NCBI RefSeq assembly: GCF_003986975.1
Contig: NZ_PIPO01000006.1
Span: 124,001 to 188,000, forward strand
Origin: Aliidiomarina soli
GTDB taxonomy: Bacteria; Pseudomonadota; Gammaproteobacteria; Enterobacterales; Alteromonadaceae
Length of the DNA: 64,000 bases
Direction of reading: 5' to 3'
Made by a program: the position numbers and the translations under genes. Positions 1 to 8,074 of this stretch are shown here, in pieces; position 1 is the stretch's first letter; each line of letters starts with the position of its first letter. The notes beneath the pieces were generated by a model that was not told the DNA's origin, searched no databases, and saw nothing but the letters and a program-made list of their open reading frames with translations.

Positions 1-808
1 ACTCGACCCCGAACACATTGTAAATCACCCGCACGACGCCGAAAGCGCCGGCTTTCACCACGGCCACCGCATGCAGCAGCGCGCTCACCGGTGCTGGCGC
101 GACCATGGCCGCAGGTAGCCAGCCATGCAGCGGCACAATGGCCGCTTTAACCCCGAGCCCGGCAATTAAGAGAATAAAGATGGCGGTTAACGCAGGGTAA
201 AGATCGGGCGATACATCACGCAGTACCCCGGTTTCGATAAACTCAGTATGGCCAACCAGCGCATGCAGCGAGGCGATACCAACGAGCAGGGCGACACCGC
301 CACCGATGGTGTAAAACAGGTAGGTGCGTCCAGCCCGGAGCGCCTCGGCCGTGCCCTTATGGACCACCAGCGGATAGGTCGACAGGGTGAGCATTTCGAA
401 GAAAATCAAGAAGGTAAACAGATTGCCGGCCATGGAAACGCCCATGGTACTGGCCACACAGAGGCTAAAGAAACCAAAGAAACGACTGCGCTGAGGCGTC
501 CCTTCGAGGTAACCCATGGCATAGATAGTGGTAAATAACCAGAGTAAGGATGACAGCCCGGCGAACAGCAAGGAGAGCGCGTCAGCACGTAACACAAAGT
601 CAATGTCGCCAATCAGGGTAAAGCGGGTCTCAAAGGTTTGTTGGTTGGCCACCGCTATAATCATCCACCCGACCAGGGCGATTTTAACCAGCGCGGCAAG
701 CAGGTTAAAACTGCCGCGCAGGGCATGACGTTCTTCCGGCAGGGTGAAAATGAACAGCGCCGCAACCAGCGACGTCGCCAGTACTAAGAGTGGTAACCAG
801 AAGCTCAT
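1..808 (-). CDS. Proton-conducting antiporter subunit (second MrpD/NuoL-M-like), partial
   Basis: The reading frame starts at 808 and runs off the window edge after about 269 codons. The N-terminus (MSFWLPLLVLATSLVAAL) and the hydrophobic body with LGVKAAIVPLHGWLPAAM and HAVAVVKAGAFGVVR are the conserved proton-channel helices of the NuoL/NuoM/MrpA/MrpD family. Its ATG overlaps the stop of the upstream mrpD gene (ATGA at 805-808), so it is the next cistron of the Mrp operon. A second MrpD-like subunit after MrpD is seen in rearranged Mrp operons where the MrpA C-terminal part is fused to MrpB; it may stand in for the MrpA N-terminal half. Subunit letter is uncertain because the 3' half is missing. 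Confidence 0.85.
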   Translation of the reverse strand, partial: MSFWLPLLVLATSLVAALFIFTLPEERHALRGSFNLLAALVKIALVGWMIIAVANQQTFETRFTLIGDIDFVLRADALSLLFAGLSSLLWLFTTIYAMGYLEGTPQRSRFFGFFSLCVASTMGVSMAGNLFTFLIFFEMLTLSTYPLVVHKGTAEALRAGRTYLFYTIGGGVALLVGIASLHALVGHTEFIETGVLRDVSPDLYPALTAIFILLIAGLGVKAAIVPLHGWLPAAMVAPAPVSALLHAVAVVKAGAFGVVRVIYNVFGVE

Positions 809-2247
809 AACATCTCCTCTGGCAAGGTTAACAATTCAACCGGAATGGCAGCGCCGAAGCCGAGTGCAATCGCGATGGCGGCGAGTAGCAAAGCGCTCAG
901 ATCCAAAGCCGGGTGGGTGGGTCTGATCTGTGGGTCGGCATCTTTTTGAAATGACACACTGAAAACCCTGAATACATAACTCGCGGTAATCAGGCTGCCA
1001 GCCAGCAATACCGCGACCCAATGCCATTGCCCGCTTTGAATAGCGCTCTGCATCAGCAACCATTTGGCATTAAAACCGCCACTTGGCGGCAACCCCATTA
1101 AGCTGACGCTGGCGAGCCCGAAAGCGAACAATGCGAGCGGCATTTTGGCGGAAATTCCGGCCATGTCGACAACTCGTTTTTTTCCTACCGCTAGCACCAG
1201 CGTGCCCACGGCGAGAAACATCGCGGCTTTGGCAAAGCCGTGCGAGAGCAGATGCAGCATGGTGCCTTGCCAGGCGAGTATGGCGCTCTGCTGCGATTGT
1301 CCGATGGCAAGCGGAAAGAGCAGCATTAAATAGCCGAGCTGGGCGACGGTTGAGTAAGCGACCAACATTTTAATTTCACTTTGCCTGAATGCCTGCCAGC
1401 CACCCCAGATAATAGCCAGTGCGCCGAGGGCACCAAGCAACTGAGCAGCACTGACTGGCATCAGCGCATTGCCAGCATCCATCCAGATACGGGCAAGAAT
1501 ATAGAACGAGGACTTCACCACCAACGCAGACAAGATTGCACTGACTGGGGCTAACGCACCGCCATGGGCCGGAGGTAACCAGCTATGCAACGGGAACACC
1601 GCAGTTTTCATTAGCAGACCGAAGGTCATTAATGCCAGGGCGAGCTGAGTAATTAAATTGGCTTCAAGCAAACTGCTCAGCTGGCCCAGGTCGAGTGTGC
1701 CATAGGCGCCGTAGAGTAGGGCTACCCCGAGCAGATAGGCCAGCGAGCCCAGCAAGGCAGCGTATAAATAGCGTAACCCGGCAGCGAGGGCATGGCGCTC
1801 TCCGCTTAAGGTCACCATGCCGACGGCCGCCAGGGTGACCAGTTCAAGACCGACATATAAGTTGAACAGATCGCCGGCCAACCAGATGCCGTTCAAGGCA
1901 GCCAGTAAAAACCAGAACAGCGGCCAGAAATAGCGCCGCTCTTTTTCATAGGCCCTGAGGTAAAAAATTGCATAGAAAGCGCAAACCACCGCAATCAACG
2001 CGGTCATGGCGAGCAAGGTCACGGTCAGGCCGTCGGCTACCAGGGTAATGCCAAGCGGCGCAACCCAGTCTCCGATGGCATAACGGGAGGCACCATGTAT
2101 TTGTACATCGTTCCAGAGCATGGCGGCAGTGCCCAGCTGTAACACAATACCTGCCAGCGCCAGTAAGCCAAGTGGCAACCGAGGCAGCAACAAGCTGAGC
2201 AAGGCCCAGGCGAGCGGGATAACCAGCAACAGCGGGATTAAATTCAT
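805..2247 (-). CDS. mrpD: Monovalent cation/H+ antiporter subunit D
   Basis: A 480-residue polytopic membrane protein of the NuoL/M/N proton-translocating family. Conserved channel segments are visible: FNLYVGLELVTLAAVGM (helix with the functional Glu), LMKTAVFPLHSWLPPAHGGALAPVSA (Lys and His on the proton path) and HLLSHGFAKAAMFLAVG. MrpD is one of the ion-translocating subunits of the multi-subunit Na+(K+)/H+ antiporter used for pH and salt tolerance. The start overlaps the end of mrpC by 4 bases and the stop overlaps the next gene by 4, so translation is probably coupled. Length agrees with the family (about 490 residues). Confidence 0.93.
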   Translation of the reverse strand: MNLIPLLLVIPLAWALLSLLLPRLPLGLLALAGIVLQLGTAAMLWNDVQIHGASRYAIGDWVAPLGITLVADGLTVTLLAMTALIAVVCAFYAIFYLRAYEKERRYFWPLFWFLLAALNGIWLAGDLFNLYVGLELVTLAAVGMVTLSGERHALAAGLRYLYAALLGSLAYLLGVALLYGAYGTLDLGQLSSLLEANLITQLALALMTFGLLMKTAVFPLHSWLPPAHGGALAPVSAILSALVVKSSFYILARIWMDAGNALMPVSAAQLLGALGALAIIWGGWQAFRQSEIKMLVAYSTVAQLGYLMLLFPLAIGQSQQSAILAWQGTMLHLLSHGFAKAAMFLAVGTLVLAVGKKRVVDMAGISAKMPLALFAFGLASVSLMGLPPSGGFNAKWLLMQSAIQSGQWHWVAVLLAGSLITASYVFRVFSVSFQKDADPQIRPTHPALDLSALLLAAIAIALGFGAAIPVELLTLPEEML

Positions 2248-2543
2248 TGCTGATCCTCATCCAGTTCGGTACGTCCACTAAGCTGATAGAAACGACGAAA
2301 AATAATCAAGGCCAGGGCGGTAGCGGCAACGGCGACGACGATGCCGGTTAGTACCAAAGCTTGCGGCACAGGATCGGTCTGGCGTTGATGTTGAGCCAGC
2401 CCAACCAAGATTAAAAATACCCCGGAGCCCATAATATTGAAGGCTAAAATACGGCGTAGCAAATGGGTGTGACGGATAAAGGTGAACAGCGCCATTGCGA
2501 TGAGCACCGCACCGATGCAGGCGAACCAGAAATCAGTTGTCAT
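2244..2543 (-). CDS. mrpC: Monovalent cation/H+ antiporter subunit C
   Basis: A 99-residue, three-helix protein homologous to NuoK. The stretch LLRRILAFNIMGSGVFLILVG matches the conserved middle helix of MrpC, and the second half DPVPQALVLTGIVVAVAATALAL is the usual PQALVLTAIVI-type motif of MrpC/NuoK-like subunits. It overlaps the A'/B fusion gene upstream by 11 bases and mrpD downstream by 4, keeping the conserved B-C-D order. A structural membrane subunit of the antiporter complex. Confidence 0.93.
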   Translation of the reverse strand: MTTDFWFACIGAVLIAMALFTFIRHTHLLRRILAFNIMGSGVFLILVGLAQHQRQTDPVPQALVLTGIVVAVAATALALIIFRRFYQLSGRTELDEDQQ

Positions 2544-3459
2544 GGGGCACCTCCTGACCTGGGCTTTGATTAAATAAGCTGAATAAAATCAGACCAATAG
2601 AGAATGTTAATACCGCCTCGATAAACAAAATAAATTGCCCGGCAAAGGCTTCCGGATAGGTTAAGAATGGACGGCCGCCGATCATGACACTGGTGGCTAC
2701 CGCAAGGAAAACCAGGAAGCCGAGCGCCAAACCCAGACGCAGCAGTGATTCCGCATAACGCTCAATATGGAAGTCGGCCAGTTTCAGCAGCACCAGGCCT
2801 GCCGCAAGAATGGCGCCGCCCTGAAAGGCGCCACCAGGCATGTACGAACCGGCCCATAGTACATAGACAGCAATCAGCAGAATAACCGGCGCTAAGCGAC
2901 TGGTGAATCCAGCCAGGACGGGGTCGCGGCTTGATTGTTCAGCGCTTGTCCGAGCGGTCGCTGCAAGTCCATCATTTAATGCCATGGCCACAACGGCGGC
3001 GACCAGGAGTACGGCGATTTCAAGCAGGGTGTCGTAGCTACGGAAGTTGAGCAATACAGCGGTAATTGGGTGCTCAACTCCGGATTCCGGCAGTGATTCA
3101 GCGACCAGTTCTGGCAATGAGATACTTGCTTCCGGGCGCGCGTTAAGGCTCAGGATTAATAGCAGAGCAAGTGCAATGCAACAGAGTAAAGGCAATAGCC
3201 AGTGGTTACGGGGGCTGTGCTCTTTATGCTGACGTAAGTGGCCAATCGCATCTAACAGCAATACACCGGTCAGGCCTGCGCCAATGGCCGCTTCGGCCAA
3301 GGCAAGATCAGGCGCTTCAAGCCGAACCCAGGTCAGTGCCAGTAACAGCCCGAAGGCAATAAACATAACCACGGAGCGGAACAGGTCGCGTGACCAGAAT
3401 ACGCCAGCGGCGCATGCCAGAAGTCCAAGGCCGAGCATACTATCGAAGGCAAATTGCAT
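2533..3459 (-). CDS. MrpA C-terminal (DUF4040) / MrpB fusion subunit
   Basis: 308 residues with two parts. The first roughly 170 residues resemble the DUF4040/MbhD-type domain that forms the C-terminal end of classical MrpA (RDLFRSVVMFIAFGLLLALTWVRLEAPDLALAEAAIGAGLTGVLLL). The second half is MnhB-like (SYMPGGAFQGGAILAAGLVLLKLA, then FLTYPEAFAGQFILFIEAVLTFSIGL). In standard seven-gene Mrp operons these parts lie in MrpA and MrpB; here they are one polypeptide and the large MrpA gene is absent from its usual first position. This explains the E-F-G-(A'B)-C-D-D2 order. The start abuts the mrpG stop (position 3459 shared). Confidence 0.88.
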   Translation of the reverse strand: MQFAFDSMLGLGLLACAAGVFWSRDLFRSVVMFIAFGLLLALTWVRLEAPDLALAEAAIGAGLTGVLLLDAIGHLRQHKEHSPRNHWLLPLLCCIALALLLILSLNARPEASISLPELVAESLPESGVEHPITAVLLNFRSYDTLLEIAVLLVAAVVAMALNDGLAATARTSAEQSSRDPVLAGFTSRLAPVILLIAVYVLWAGSYMPGGAFQGGAILAAGLVLLKLADFHIERYAESLLRLGLALGFLVFLAVATSVMIGGRPFLTYPEAFAGQFILFIEAVLTFSIGLILFSLFNQSPGQEVPHDN

Positions 3460-3779
3460 CAGTCCTGCTCCTCGCTTGCGGTTTCAGCGGCATGCGGCAG
3501 CGCATCCGGGGATTTTGCTTTGACGTAATGGGCAATCAGATAACTGGCGGTGGCGCTGGCTGCCAGCACTAATAACCAAATCAGGACTAGCTTGAGCGCT
3601 TGCGGCACGCTCTGGGTGCTTGGCAACAGTCCCAGCATGAGTAGCCCGAGGCCTAGATTGTCAGCCTTGGTGATGGCGTGAATACGGGTAAAGGTATCCG
3701 GAAAACGCAACAAACCTAAGGTACCGACAATAAAAAACAGGCAACCGGCACCCACCAACAGGTATTGCAGGTAAATCAT
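3459..3779 (-). CDS. mrpG: Monovalent cation/H+ antiporter subunit G
   Basis: A 106-residue, three-helix membrane protein. The segment GTLGLLRFPDTFTRIHAITKADNLGLGLLMLGLL is almost the textbook signature of MrpG/PhaG/MnhG (G-LGLLR-PD-Y-R-HA-TKA-TLG). The charged tail SPDALPHAAETASEEQD would be cytoplasmic. Overlaps mrpF by 4 bases upstream. It is a small accessory subunit needed for antiporter assembly. Confidence 0.95.
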   Translation of the reverse strand: MIYLQYLLVGAGCLFFIVGTLGLLRFPDTFTRIHAITKADNLGLGLLMLGLLPSTQSVPQALKLVLIWLLVLAASATASYLIAHYVKAKSPDALPHAAETASEEQD

Positions 3780-4045
3780 TCAGGCTCCTCCGTTTCAGGG
3801 CGGGCGCGACGCACGAATGCAACCATGGCGACCACGGCGAGTAACGCCAGCACCAGGGCGACGTCGTTTAACGCCGGCGTCTGCATTGCCTGAGCCAGGA
3901 CCAGTAAAATAGCGACGCCCGTGGTACCGAATAATTGTGCGGCGAGCATGCGGTCAGCCGGGTTTGGCCCGCGCCAGATACGGATCAGGCCCGCTAACAA
4001 GGTCACCAGCAATAGCGCGGCGACCGTCCACCAGAATGCAGTCAT
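3776..4045 (-). CDS. mrpF: Monovalent cation/H+ antiporter subunit F
   Basis: An 89-residue protein with three hydrophobic segments. IRIWRGPNPADRMLAAQLFGT matches the conserved R-GP---DR-(L/V)A-(D/Q) loop of MrpF/PhaF, and DVALVLALLAVVAMVAFVRR the conserved third helix. Lies between mrpE and mrpG with 4-base overlaps on both sides, the usual operon position. Confidence 0.94.
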   Translation of the reverse strand: MTAFWWTVAALLLVTLLAGLIRIWRGPNPADRMLAAQLFGTTGVAILLVLAQAMQTPALNDVALVLALLAVVAMVAFVRRARPETEEPE

Positions 4046-4545
4046 GACTGAGTCTCCTTGTTTCGCGACGTGGGCGGTACTGGTGTCGGAGGAAGCGAGA
4101 ACAACCGCGCGATGCGGCGCTCGAGTTTGCGGCAGTCCATAGCGATATCGGCGTTGGTGTCGAGTACGTGCAAAATGACCTGATCGTGGTCAAAGTCAGT
4201 GCATAAAGTACCGGGGAACAAACCTACGATGGAGCCAAACAGGTAGCGTGCGGTGCCTGGCGGCAGTGACGTTCGATAATACAGGGTGCCAGGATTAATC
4301 GCAGGACGGATACGAAGCGTGCGCACTGCTACATCGACCCCCGCTTTGAGTGACTGGGCCAGAAAGAACAGTGCAAACAGCGGAACCTGTAACCAGTTGA
4401 TTCGTTGGCTATCAGTGTGGTGCAAACGCGTGGCGACATAGCTGGCCAGCAATACGGCCGGGCCGCCAATCCACCAGGCCTGCGCTCCCTCGGTCAGGAT
4501 CCACCACAAACTACTTGTTAAAAGCACCGATACGAAAAAATGCAT
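4042..4545 (-). CDS. mrpE: Monovalent cation/H+ antiporter subunit E
   Basis: 167 residues, first gene of the minus-strand Mrp operon. Two N-terminal helices are followed by a soluble domain with FFLAQSLKAGVDVAVRTLRIRPAINPG and GSIVGLFPGTLCTDFDHDQVILHVLD, matching the MrpE/PhaE pattern (LTPGT-----D---L-VH-LD). In classical operons mrpE is fifth; here it leads. The 123 bases to bfd must hold promoters for both divergent operons. Confidence 0.93.
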   Translation of the reverse strand: MHFFVSVLLTSSLWWILTEGAQAWWIGGPAVLLASYVATRLHHTDSQRINWLQVPLFALFFLAQSLKAGVDVAVRTLRIRPAINPGTLYYRTSLPPGTARYLFGSIVGLFPGTLCTDFDHDQVILHVLDTNADIAMDCRKLERRIARLFSLPPTPVPPTSRNKETQS

Positions 4546-4633
4546 AGCCGCCTTGATACTTAAATTTCAACCAGTTAGCTGCTAAGCGTAGCGTAATTTG
4601 AAGTAACGGTGAAATTCAGTTTGCGAAATGTGT

Positions 4634-4652
4634 TTGATAACGATTCGTATTT
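4634..4652. promoter_or_regulatory. Possible Fur site upstream of bfd
   Basis: GATAACGATTCGTATTTG resembles a Fur box in its first nine bases (GATAACGAT against GATAATGAT), but the second half is poor. It lies 17 bases before the bfd start, in the divergent mrpE/bfd region. Iron storage genes are often iron-responsive, so the context is suitable, but the match alone is weak. Confidence 0.3.
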
Positions 4653-4668
4653 GTGCTTAAATTCAGCC

Positions 4669-4902
4669 ATGTATGTATGTTTATGTAAAGCAGTCACCGA
4701 CAAAGACATTCAGCGCGCCGTGCAAGCGGGGGCGAGCAGTATGCGTTGCCTGCGCCAGGAACATGGGGTTGCATCCCAGTGTGGCCGCTGTGCCGGGCAT
4801 GCTAAAGAGGTCCTTGACGACGCACTGCAACAACAAGCACCAGTCACCGAGGCAACGGTAACGGTTGTCACAGGTACTGGCTCAGGCGTATGCTATCCTT
4901 AA
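4669..4902 (+). CDS. bfd: Bacterioferritin-associated ferredoxin
   Basis: A 77-residue [2Fe-2S] protein if started at the ATG at 4669 (an upstream in-frame ATG at 4609 would add 20 residues that do not fit the family). Cys4-x-Cys6 and Cys38-x2-Cys41 are the expected cluster ligands of Bfd. Bfd binds bacterioferritin at the haem and donates electrons to release stored iron. It lies directly upstream of two bacterioferritin genes (26 bases to the first), so storage and mobilisation are likely co-expressed. The C-terminal tail of about 20 residues rich in Thr and Val is longer than in E. coli Bfd (64 residues). Confidence 0.92.
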   Translation: MYVCLCKAVTDKDIQRAVQAGASSMRCLRQEHGVASQCGRCAGHAKEVLDDALQQQAPVTEATVTVVTGTGSGVCYP

Positions 4903-4928
4903 CAGAAAGTTGTTAAGGAGAGCGCTTG

Positions 4929-5393
4929 ATGCAAAACGATCCCGAAATTCTCAGTGCGTTAAACCGCGTACTGACCCGCAAGTTAACCGCAATTAACCAG
5001 TATTTTCTGCATGCACGCATGTATAAAAACTGGGGTTTCTCTGAACTTAATTCCACCATTTATAAAGCCTCGATCGCTGAGATGAAGCATGCTGATGTGG
5101 TCATTGAGCGGATCCTCTTTCTGCAAGGGCTGCCCAACCTGCAAGAGCTGGGTAAACTTTATATTGGTGAAGAGCCTGCGGAAATGCTCAAGCTCGACTT
5201 AAAAGTGCAGACCGATGATTGCGCCTCGATACGCGAAGCGATGACTTTGTGTGAAGAGCACCGGGACTATGTTTCCCGTGATCAGCTTGGTGAAATCCTG
5301 GAACAACAGGAATCGCATCAGGACTGGCTAGAGACGCAGCAGGACTTGATTACGACGTTGGGCGTGGAAAAATATTTGCAGACCAAACTGTAA
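4929..5393 (+). CDS. bfr: Bacterioferritin, haem-binding subunit with degenerate ferroxidase site
   Basis: 154 residues from the ATG at 4929, 8 bases after AAGGAG; this numbering aligns residue for residue with E. coli Bfr. The haem ligand Met52 is present (EMKHAD, 51-56), as are Tyr25, Glu51, His54 and His130. Three ferroxidase ligands are replaced: Glu18 by Lys, Glu94 by Gln, Glu127 by Gln. The subunit should bind haem at the two-fold interface but not oxidise iron itself. The next gene has the opposite pattern, so the pair probably makes a mixed 24-mer, as described for Magnetospirillum Bfr1/Bfr2 and some pseudomonad and Neisseria bacterioferritins. Confidence 0.92.
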   Translation: MQNDPEILSALNRVLTRKLTAINQYFLHARMYKNWGFSELNSTIYKASIAEMKHADVVIERILFLQGLPNLQELGKLYIGEEPAEMLKLDLKVQTDDCASIREAMTLCEEHRDYVSRDQLGEILEQQESHQDWLETQQDLITTLGVEKYLQTKL

Positions 5394-5423
5394 GTTTTGC
5401 GCAGTCTGGTTTTAGGAGGAAGT

Positions 5424-5915
5424 ATGGCGAACACAATGAATGGCGCGATGAAGCAACCCGAGGAAGTGGTTAAATTACTGAATAGCTTACTGTCCTACGA
5501 GCTGACTTCAATCGATGAGTACACCGCCCATGCGGCAAAGTTTGATGACTGGGGCTTTAGTAAACTGCATGAGCGTATTGCGCATGAAGCCGACGATGAA
5601 CGCAATCACGCAAAGATGCTGATGGACCGGATTATTTTTCTTGGTGGTACCCCTGACATGCGTACCCGGGTCGAGTACCCGGTCGGTGAAAGCGTACGCC
5701 AGATGCTCGAGGTTGGTCTTGAACTGGAACGTGATAACGCACGCACCTTGAAGAAGGTGATTGCTTTTTGTGAAGAAAATCAAGACTTTGTCACCCGGCG
5801 TATGCTGGTTGAAATTCTTGCTGATACTGAAGAAGATCATGCCTATTGGCTGCGCCAGCAGCTTGAGCTGATGGAGAAACTTGGCGAGCAGGTTTACCTG
5901 CAGGCGCAGCTATAG
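5424..5915 (+). CDS. Bacterioferritin, ferroxidase subunit lacking the haem Met
   Basis: 163 residues from the ATG at 5424, which follows AGGAGGA; an in-frame TTG at 5397 lacks such a site. All ferroxidase residues are present at positions offset by 8 from E. coli Bfr: Glu26 (18), Tyr33 (25), Glu59 (51), His62 (54), Glu102 (94), then the E-E-D-H stretch supplying the 127/130 equivalents. The haem ligand is missing: Met52 equivalent is Arg60 (DERNHA). It should oxidise Fe(II) but bind no haem between identical subunits. Lies 30 bases behind the haem-type bfr gene. The two genes together make one complete bacterioferritin. Confidence 0.92.
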   Translation: MANTMNGAMKQPEEVVKLLNSLLSYELTSIDEYTAHAAKFDDWGFSKLHERIAHEADDERNHAKMLMDRIIFLGGTPDMRTRVEYPVGESVRQMLEVGLELERDNARTLKKVIAFCEENQDFVTRRMLVEILADTEEDHAYWLRQQLELMEKLGEQVYLQAQL

Positions 5916-5960
5916 GTTTTCTGTTTGCTGGTGTGCCAGGTTCCTGATTCCAGGTCCTGG

Positions 5961-6950
5961 TTAAAGCAACTCGGTGTGCTCGGCGCGGGTTTTCTCGCAC
6001 CAGACACCGGGTTGAACATAACCGATATGGGCCTCCTCCATCAGAAACATACACACCCGGGACTGCCCGATCCCACCTCCGACCGATGCCGGTAAATGCC
6101 CGTTTAATAATGCTTGATGCCAGGGTTGCTCCGCAGCCGCTTCGCGGCCAGCTAATGCGAGTTGCTTAATCAGGGCGGCGGCATCCACACGGATCCCCAT
6201 GCTTGACAGTTCAATGGCGTCGTCAAGGACGTCACTCCAGACCAGAATGTCGCCGTTTAATCCTTGTTCGCCGTCTTCATCGAGCGTCGTCCAGTCGTCG
6301 TAGTCAGGGGCGCGGGCGTCGTGGCGCTGACCGTTACTTAGAGCGGCGCCAATCCCGCTGATAAAGACTGCTTTATGGCTCCGGGTAAACTCCCGTTCGC
6401 GTTCTTTGGGCGAAAGTTGAGGGTACTTCTGCAGCAAAGCTTCGGTGCTGATAAAGGTTAGTGACTCAGGCAATTGCAGCTGGCTTGGGTAGATAGTTTT
6501 AACCTGGCGGTGAGTTTTCAGCAGTGTCTGATAAACGGCACTGGCCGCTTGTTTCAATTGGGCACTGGTTCGTCGGCTGGGGCACAACGACTGCTCCCAA
6601 TCCCATTGGTCGACATACACCGAATGCACCGCACTGAGCTGCTCTTCGTCAGGGCGCAGGGCTTTCATTTGGGTGACAATGCCTTCGCCTGGCTCAAAAC
6701 CATAGCGAGCCAGCGTGTGGCGCTTCCATTTTGCTAAAGAATGAACCACTTCATAGCGGGTTTGCAGGCTACGCACATCAACGGCCACTGCCTTTTCGTG
6801 ACCGGATAAGGTGTCCTGAATGCCGTCACGAGGATCCGTTAGCAGTGGTGCCTGAACTTCGGTCAGGTTGAGCTCGTCACACAAAAGCTCGGTAAAAAGC
6901 TGTTTGATATAGCGAATTTGTTGTTGGCGATGGAGGAATTTGCGTTTCAT
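5961..6950 (-). CDS. asnA: Aspartate-ammonia ligase (asparagine synthetase A)
   Basis: 329 residues, the family length. Opens with MKRKFLHRQQQIRYIKQLF and contains the AsnA signatures LLTDPRDGIQDTLSGHEKAV, VVHSLAKWKRHTLARYGF, VYVDQWDWE and ASVGGGIGQSRVCMFLM, a class II tRNA-synthetase-like fold. It makes asparagine from aspartate, ammonia and ATP. Divergent from asnC across 177 bases, the classic arrangement in which AsnC controls asnA. Convergent with the second bacterioferritin gene, 45 bases apart. Confidence 0.95.
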   Translation of the reverse strand: MKRKFLHRQQQIRYIKQLFTELLCDELNLTEVQAPLLTDPRDGIQDTLSGHEKAVAVDVRSLQTRYEVVHSLAKWKRHTLARYGFEPGEGIVTQMKALRPDEEQLSAVHSVYVDQWDWEQSLCPSRRTSAQLKQAASAVYQTLLKTHRQVKTIYPSQLQLPESLTFISTEALLQKYPQLSPKEREREFTRSHKAVFISGIGAALSNGQRHDARAPDYDDWTTLDEDGEQGLNGDILVWSDVLDDAIELSSMGIRVDAAALIKQLALAGREAAAEQPWHQALLNGHLPASVGGGIGQSRVCMFLMEEAHIGYVQPGVWCEKTRAEHTELL

Positions 6951-7127
6951 CTGGGTCGTCTCGCTGGTTGCTGGGTTTGAATGTTGTTCTGATTCAGCAT
7001 TGTCTATGGCGAGGATTTATTCAATAGTGTTTAATTAAAGTTCGTTTTGGTTGTTTGTATTTGTTAATAAATGACGTTATTTGTGTTTTATATCTAATTT
7101 AACCCGTTTAATGGAGAGAGATTTTAA

Positions 7128-7574
7128 ATGATCGACAATTTGGACCAGGCGATTTTGCGCACCTTGATGGGCAACGCGCGCATTTCCTACGCAGAAATTG
7201 CCAAAGAGAACCAGGTTAGCCCGGCGACGATTCACGTGCGGGTGGAGAAAATGCGTAATGCGGGGATTATTAAAGGCACCCGACTAAAAGTCGATGCGCG
7301 CAAACTGGGCTACGACGTAACCTGCTTTATTGGCATTATTCTTAAGCAGGCGGGCGACTATCCGAAAGCCCTGGCAAAGCTTGAGGCCTTGCCGGAAGTG
7401 ACGGAAGCCTTCTATACCACCGGGCAGTACAGTATTTTTATTAAAGTCATGGTGAAGAGTATTGATGATCTGCAGCAACTGCTGATCGAACGTATTCAGC
7501 CGATTGACGAAATCCAGTCCACGGATACGCTGATATCGCTGCAGAATCCTATTGCTCGTGATATTGCGGTTTAA
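7128..7574 (+). CDS. asnC: Lrp/AsnC-family regulator of asnA
   Basis: 148 residues. N-terminal helix-turn-helix (LDQAILRTLMGNARISYAEIAKENQVSPATIHVRVEKMRNAGII, about residues 4-50) and C-terminal RAM/AsnC ligand-binding domain. AsnC activates asnA when asparagine is scarce. Divergent neighbour of asnA; the A+T-rich gap 6951-7127 must contain its operator. Start at the ATG at 7128 preceded by GGAGAGAG. Confidence 0.93.
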   Translation: MIDNLDQAILRTLMGNARISYAEIAKENQVSPATIHVRVEKMRNAGIIKGTRLKVDARKLGYDVTCFIGIILKQAGDYPKALAKLEALPEVTEAFYTTGQYSIFIKVMVKSIDDLQQLLIERIQPIDEIQSTDTLISLQNPIARDIAV

Positions 7575-7649
7575 GGGGCAGGCTTTGAGGGCGGCGTCAT
7601 TGCGTTGTCATCAGGAGGGGCTATAGTTCCTTTGTGATCAGATATACAC

Positions 7650-7685
7650 ATATGCGCATATATGTTTAAATGCATATGCGCATAT
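7650..7685. promoter_or_regulatory. Twin palindromic ArsR operator
   Basis: The 12-bp perfect palindrome ATATGCGCATAT occurs twice, at 7650-7661 and 7674-7685, with centres 24 bp apart, 28 bp before arsR. Such ATA-rich dyads are the binding sites of ArsR/SmtB regulators. The surrounding sequence (CATATA, CTATATATCC) can hold the promoter, so ArsR binding would block transcription of arsR-acr3-gap. Confidence 0.8.
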
Positions 7686-7713
7686 CTATATATCCGTATA
7701 CGAGGAACTCATT

Positions 7714-8049
7714 ATGGACCCTGCAGCGACCCTTAAACTATTGGCTGATCCGACCCGGCTGGCGATTATGCTGCTGCTCGCGACAGAAAAAGAACTCTGC
7801 GTCTGTGAATTGGTCGCTGCACTGGACGAGTCTCAGCCCAAAATATCCCGCCACTTACGCCTGTTAAAAGACGCCCGATTGATCTGCGACAGACGCCAGG
7901 GTCAATGGATGTTCTACGCTTGGGCGCAGGAACTTCCGGATTGGGCAGCGCAATTGCTGGACAATCTACGTTTGCAGTATCAGCCACAAACCTGGCAACA
8001 AATGGCGCGGGTTGAACAGATGCCGTCACGCCCTGAGCGTTGTTGTTAA
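7714..8049 (+). CDS. arsR: ArsR-family arsenite-responsive repressor
   Basis: 111 residues with the winged helix ADPTRLAIMLLLATEKELCVCELVAALDESQPKISRHLRLLKDARLI. The Cys pair in ELCVCEL lies in the recognition helix region where ArsR senses As(III)/Sb(III), and a further Cys pair ends the protein (PERCC), a common third-ligand position. Sits behind a twin palindromic operator and 25 bases before acr3, so it autoregulates the operon. Confidence 0.93.
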   Translation: MDPAATLKLLADPTRLAIMLLLATEKELCVCELVAALDESQPKISRHLRLLKDARLICDRRQGQWMFYAWAQELPDWAAQLLDNLRLQYQPQTWQQMARVEQMPSRPERCC

Positions 8050-8074
8050 TTATTGAATTAGGGAAGTTTGCTTA

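Noticed and set aside
5916-5960. Repeats of CCAGG/CCTGG between the bacterioferritin and asnA stops
   Set aside because: Short and imperfect; it may be a bidirectional terminator but has no clear T-run, so no call was made.
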